Assembly (NCBI GenBank): GCA_011389605.1
Contig: JAABTZ010000222.1
Coordinates: 1-5,857 of the forward strand
Direction of reading: 5' to 3'
Length of the DNA: 5,857 bases
DNA from: Desulfobacteraceae bacterium
Lineage (GTDB): Bacteria; Desulfobacterota; Desulfobacteria; Desulfobacterales; Desulfosalsimonadaceae
Shown here: positions 4,917-5,857 of the stretch, piece after piece
How positions within the stretch are numbered: the first letter of the stretch is position 1
Layout: each line of letters opens with the position of its first letter
Notes under the pieces: generated by a model
Databases searched by the model: none
Seen by the model: the letters and a program-made list of their open reading frames with translations, nothing else
What the model was told of the DNA's origin: nothing
Made by a program: the position numbers and the translations under genes

Positions 4917-5857
4917 ATGCTGACCCGCAACGTCACCGGCATGACAGGCAGTCCAGCCTGGCTCAAAAATCGCTTACACGTACAAAAAAGAGTGCTCTGG
5001 AAAGCCTACCGGCATTTTGCCCGGCAGGTGGAAAAGGAGTTTATCCAGTCTCCTGCATCTGAATGGCTTTTAGACAACTTTCATATCATCCAGGAAGCCT
5101 GGCGCAATGTCCAGGAGGATATGCCGGTACAATTCTACCGCCAGCTGCCCAAGCTCAAAACCTCCGCGCTCCGGGACAAACCCCGCATCTACGGGGTCGC
5201 CCTGGAAGCCATCCAGGCATGTCAGGCGGATCTGAAAACAGGTGGCTTAAAGGAATTTGTCTCGACTTATCAGCAATCCACGATTTTAGGCATCGGTGAA
5301 CTCTGGGCGCTTCCGGTGATGCTGCGGCTGGGTGTTCTCGACTATCTCACCCGGGCGGCGGGAAATCTACTGGAGCCCCGGGAAACTGGCCAGGACCTTG
5401 TCCCGGAAGTCCTGCCCGGCCTGGAAGCAATTTCCGACGAGTCCATGGTGGCCCTTTCGATTCAGAGCCTGCGCAACCTGGAGACCCAGGATTGGAAAGA
5501 TTTTTTTGAACAGGTTTGCATTGTGGAGCAGATCCTGAGGCAGGATCCGTCAAATGCTTACGGTATCATGGATTTTGAATCCAGGGACAGTTACCGCAAA
5601 GCCGTTGAAACGCTTGCGGAAAAAATTGCCTACAGCGAAACCGAGGTGGCCCGGGAGGCGGTGCGCCTGGCGCAGCAAGGTGGCATGAAAAATCCATTCG
5701 GAGCAGATCACTACGGTCATGTCGGTTATTATCTCGTAGACGCGGGGCGCGCCCGGCTCGAAGCACAACTGGGATTTAAGCCAGGCGCAGGGGCCGGGCT
5801 TAAACGATGGCTCCTGAATCGTCCGACCCTGCTCTATTTGGGGACAATCGGAATCCT
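4917..5857 (+). CDS. ndvB: Cyclic beta-1,2-glucan synthase, N-terminal part (runs off window)
   Basis: An uninterrupted frame of 313 codons starts at ATG 4917, one base after the UspA stop, with AAGGG (4904-4908) eight bases upstream, and remains open at the window end. The translation resembles the N-terminal region of NdvB/ChvB synthases: SEWLLDNFHIIQEAWRNV near 48-65, FYRQLPKL near 73-80, PRIYGVALE near 89-97, GIGELWALPVMLRLG at 125-139, then WKDFFEQVCIVEQILRQDPS, YGIMDFESRDSYRKAVE, and HVGYYLVDAGR at 268-278. The last residues (RPTLLYLGTIGI) look like the first transmembrane segment entering the membrane. Full-length family members are very large (over 2,000 residues), with a GT84 glycosyltransferase and a GH94 phosphorylase domain; here only the first part is visible and neither catalytic domain can be checked. 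The enzyme makes periplasmic cyclic glucan from UDP-glucose, used in osmotic adaptation. A start at Met9 (4941) is possible. Confidence 0.88.
   Translation, partial: MLTRNVTGMTGSPAWLKNRLHVQKRVLWKAYRHFARQVEKEFIQSPASEWLLDNFHIIQEAWRNVQEDMPVQFYRQLPKLKTSALRDKPRIYGVALEAIQACQADLKTGGLKEFVSTYQQSTILGIGELWALPVMLRLGVLDYLTRAAGNLLEPRETGQDLVPEVLPGLEAISDESMVALSIQSLRNLETQDWKDFFEQVCIVEQILRQDPSNAYGIMDFESRDSYRKAVETLAEKIAYSETEVAREAVRLAQQGGMKNPFGADHYGHVGYYLVDAGRARLEAQLGFKPGAGAGLKRWLLNRPTLLYLGTIGI

Noticed and set aside
5063..5768. Short open frames on both strands within the glucan synthase region.
   Set aside because: They overlap the continuous NdvB-like frame starting at 4917, which has recognisable family motifs; the short ones do not.

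Overview
The window looks like chromosomal DNA of a Gram-negative bacterium. A sulfate-reducing Desulfobacterota (Desulfobacterales-like) origin is my best guess. That guess rests on gene content and protein flavour: a TIGR04219-type outer-membrane barrel, a PAS/sigma-54/Fis regulator, and a tandem UspA next to a cyclic beta-1,2-glucan synthase. No rRNA or other marker is present to prove it. I see no tRNA, rRNA, CRISPR array, transposase or phage gene.

Left block (1-1170, plus strand): the 3' part of an outer-membrane beta-barrel gene, cut by the window edge, is followed 16 bases later by a complete EVE-domain (PUA-like) protein with a clear Shine-Dalgarno site. The two are probably cotranscribed. 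Positions 1171-1465 carry no convincing gene. They hold a repeat-rich, foldable stretch: two CCAGCCAAG...TTTTTGCAAAAA copies about 201 bp apart, with a long imperfect hairpin between them.

Middle block (1466-3532, minus strand): a complete PAS-coiled coil-AAA+-Fis sigma-54 activator of 510 residues. Directly after its stop codon, in the same frame, lies the C-terminal half of an Old Yellow Enzyme-family NADH:flavin oxidoreductase. It lacks its N-terminal half and any start, so it reads as a gene remnant or deletion scar.

Divergent intergenic region (3533-3952): a good sigma-70-like promoter for the regulator on the minus strand, several dyad-symmetric sequences that are candidate operators, a weaker candidate promoter for the rightward genes, and a long leader.

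Right block (3953-5857, plus strand): a tandem-domain universal stress protein (UspA), then a one-base gap to a long open frame running off the window. Its translation matches the N-terminal region of cyclic beta-1,2-glucan synthases (NdvB/ChvB). The pair looks like a translationally coupled stress/envelope operon. The regulator may control it, but no convincing -24/-12 promoter was found in the gap, so that link is unproven.

I did not find a clearly new biological system. The items most worth checking are the OYE remnant fused in frame behind the regulator, the operator-like dyads, the UspA-NdvB coupling, and the repeat cluster.
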